Positions 62,564 through 64,000 of a DNA stretch of 64,000 nt are shown here, piece after piece (within the stretch, counting starts at the first letter, position 1; every line of letters starts with the position of its first letter). The stretch is from Paramarasmius palmivorus (lineage: Eukaryota > Basidiomycota > Agaricomycetes > Agaricales > Marasmiaceae), in the NCBI GenBank assembly GCA_037176845.1, contig JAYKXP010000004.1:62001-126000 (forward strand), read 5' to 3'. The notes beneath the pieces are model-generated. The model did no database searches, was not told the DNA's origin, and was given only the letters and a program-made list of their open reading frames with translations. Position numbers and translations under genes: made by a program.

Positions 62564-64000
62564 ATGGTTGGACGATCATCCTCGAATGTGAAGCCCCACA
62601 AATTCTTGCAACAGCATCATCCAGCACGTTCTCCACCGTCGTACCAGGAAAGAGACCCATCTCCCGTAATCTTTTCAGAAACAACAGTCACGACGACGGA
62701 GGTAGTAACGACGACAACCCAAACGACCACGCATTTCTTCTCTCTGCCGCTGTGGAGGAAGAGAACGCCAGCTGCTTCATTGGCGTCACACCCATCGTAT
62801 GGGTCGAACACGTCCTCGAATATGACCACTGAAGATGGCGCTTATCGGGCTAGTTCTTCTAGCTTCATGGTCGACAAAGAGCTTCCTCCCACTCCTCCAC
62901 GAAAGGAAGGCGATAACTCGGCAGAGACATCCCTCTCGCCCTCGCGACGTACCTCTTTCGACGAGATTATAGATGAAAGCAGAAGGCCGTCTCTCTTTCC
63001 CAGGTCTGAGAGTCCTTACAGACTGTCCACATCTTCTAGGCCGTCATCAACCGTGGCTCTAGCACAGGCGGCGTTAGGAATAGGTCTGCCCCATATTCTT
63101 CCACACGCATCCACGTCTTCCCACACATCGGACAAGAACACCATCGCCTTTACATCCTTACCGAGCTCATCTTCAGATGATTCACCCACTGCCACGCGCA
63201 ATCACCGCAACTCCAAGTGGAGAGCGTTGTCGACTACAGACCAGTGCGAGCAGCCCGAAACCAGTGAAGGAAGTAGAAGAAGTCGCGGAATTTCCATGGG
63301 GCCAGCAGCGTTCCTGGGCTTCAATGGTAAAAGCTCGGACTCGAAGGACAAAGGGAAAGAGAAGGAGTTGACGGGGGCGGTTGTGTCTCCTTCCAAACAG
63401 CTTGTTCGTAAAGCTTCATTCTGGTCCCGCAAGAAGAATTTGTCTTCCTCAGAGCCTGCCCGCGAACCTCAGCCAACATCTGCCAATCAAGTGGAACTCA
63501 GTGTTCCTTCCCTTCCCACGCTCACACCTATATCGCCCTTCTATGTCGACCTATCTTCATCTTCTGCTGATCAGCAGAGTTCTCGTGGTCAGCATTCCCG
63601 GGGATTGTCGAGAAGCCACTCAGATCGAGCGGGTAACTCGCGTTATTCCCCTAAACTTCCCGCCGAGGTGCCGTATGTGAAGCCAGAAATACCTCCTGGA
63701 AAGAAACGATTGCCTCCCCGCCCTTCGACGGCAGACGCCCTTAACAGACCTCGACCCGCCCGTTTCCTATCTGATGCTCGACCAATGACCGCCTCTCCAC
63801 CTTCTACTCCTGCGGCAGAGCCTGCAATACGGTTTTCAGACCAACAAGAGCAGCCACGCAATCCACACCTACTACGACCACGTTCCCAAACAAATCCACC
63901 TTTCTTACACCGTCTCTCGTTGAATATCTTTTCGTCATCTCCATCTCAGACACTGCCAGCCTCGCCTTCGTTACCAACACCTCCTATCAGACAGTCTCCC
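62564..64000 (+). CDS. Ser/Pro-rich protein of unknown function, 3' end beyond window
   Basis: Partial; 479 codons open to the window edge, starting MVGRSSSNVKPHKFLQQHHP. Blocks include SPPSYQERDPSPVIFSETT, a Thr-rich run (TTTEVVTTTTQTT), FFSLPLWRKRT, DKELPPTPPRK and several Ser-rich tracts with RRPSLFPRSES-like motifs. No enzymatic domain appears in the portion seen. Such regions often precede catalytic or PH-type domains in basidiomycete signalling proteins, which is a guess. No intron is required up to the edge. Confidence 0.6.
   Translation, partial: MVGRSSSNVKPHKFLQQHHPARSPPSYQERDPSPVIFSETTVTTTEVVTTTTQTTTHFFSLPLWRKRTPAASLASHPSYGSNTSSNMTTEDGAYRASSSSFMVDKELPPTPPRKEGDNSAETSLSPSRRTSFDEIIDESRRPSLFPRSESPYRLSTSSRPSSTVALAQAALGIGLPHILPHASTSSHTSDKNTIAFTSLPSSSSDDSPTATRNHRNSKWRALSTTDQCEQPETSEGSRRSRGISMGPAAFLGFNGKSSDSKDKGKEKELTGAVVSPSKQLVRKASFWSRKKNLSSSEPAREPQPTSANQVELSVPSLPTLTPISPFYVDLSSSSADQQSSRGQHSRGLSRSHSDRAGNSRYSPKLPAEVPYVKPEIPPGKKRLPPRPSTADALNRPRPARFLSDARPMTASPPSTPAAEPAIRFSDQQEQPRNPHLLRPRSQTNPPFLHRLSLNIFSSSPSQTLPASPSLPTPPIRQSP

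Overview
The window reads as nuclear DNA of a filamentous basidiomycete, most likely an Agaricomycete. Nearly every gene is broken by many short GT..AG introns of about 45-65 bp. Genes lie close together on both strands, and the gene content is fungal: a DUF6534-type 7-TM protein, an Itc1 homologue, a QDE-1-like RNA-dependent RNA polymerase, TVP23, DLT1 and GaaA. Exon structures were read by eye from splice signals, frame continuity and known protein families. Terminal exons and start codons are the least certain parts. About 31 protein genes are supported. I see no tRNA, rRNA, CRISPR array or intact transposon.

Layout. 0-8.5 kb: an unknown polytopic membrane protein (-), TVP23 (+), a dual-specificity phosphatase (-) and NADH-cytochrome b5 reductase (+), which carries two identical apparent frameshifts. 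8.5-10.1 kb: no recognisable gene. 10.1-18.4 kb: DLT1-like (-), DUF6534 membrane protein (-), 3-ketodihydrosphingosine reductase (+) and a CCCH/RRM-like/RBR ubiquitin ligase (-). 18.6-29 kb: secreted CAP/PR-1 protein (-), a small conserved unknown (+), EMC7 (-), UTP23 (+), five-repeat polyubiquitin (-), a WDR5/Swd3-type WD40 protein (-), eIF3k (+) and MED27 (-). 29-43.4 kb: inositol hexakisphosphate kinase KCS1 (-), AVT1-type amino-acid transporter (-), Itc1 chromatin remodeller subunit (-) and D-galacturonate reductase (+). 45.5-47.1 kb: a G1-type cyclin (-). 47.1-51.0 kb: a gene-poor stretch. 51-64 kb: an eIF4E-binding 4E-T-like protein (-), an LYR-motif mitochondrial protein (+), the RdRP (+), SmD2 (-), pescadillo (+) and the 5' part of an unknown Ser/Pro-rich protein running off the end (+).

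Most genes are housekeeping: ribosome biogenesis (UTP23, PES1), translation (eIF3k, 4E-T-like), splicing (SmD2), transcription and chromatin (MED27, WDR5, ITC1), ER/Golgi membranes (EMC7, TVP23, KDSR), ubiquitin (polyubiquitin, RBR ligase) and inositol-pyrophosphate or cell-cycle signalling (KCS1, cyclin). No metabolic cluster or defence island is evident. Several pairs are head-to-head with only 60-130 bp between start codons, implying shared promoters. The most notable points are 8-nt and 6-nt microexons in the galacturonate reductase gene, twin frameshifts at one 9-mer in the b5 reductase gene, a heat-shock-element-like site upstream of polyubiquitin, a perfect 16-bp hairpin just after the AVT1 stop codon, and the CCCH+RBR protein.
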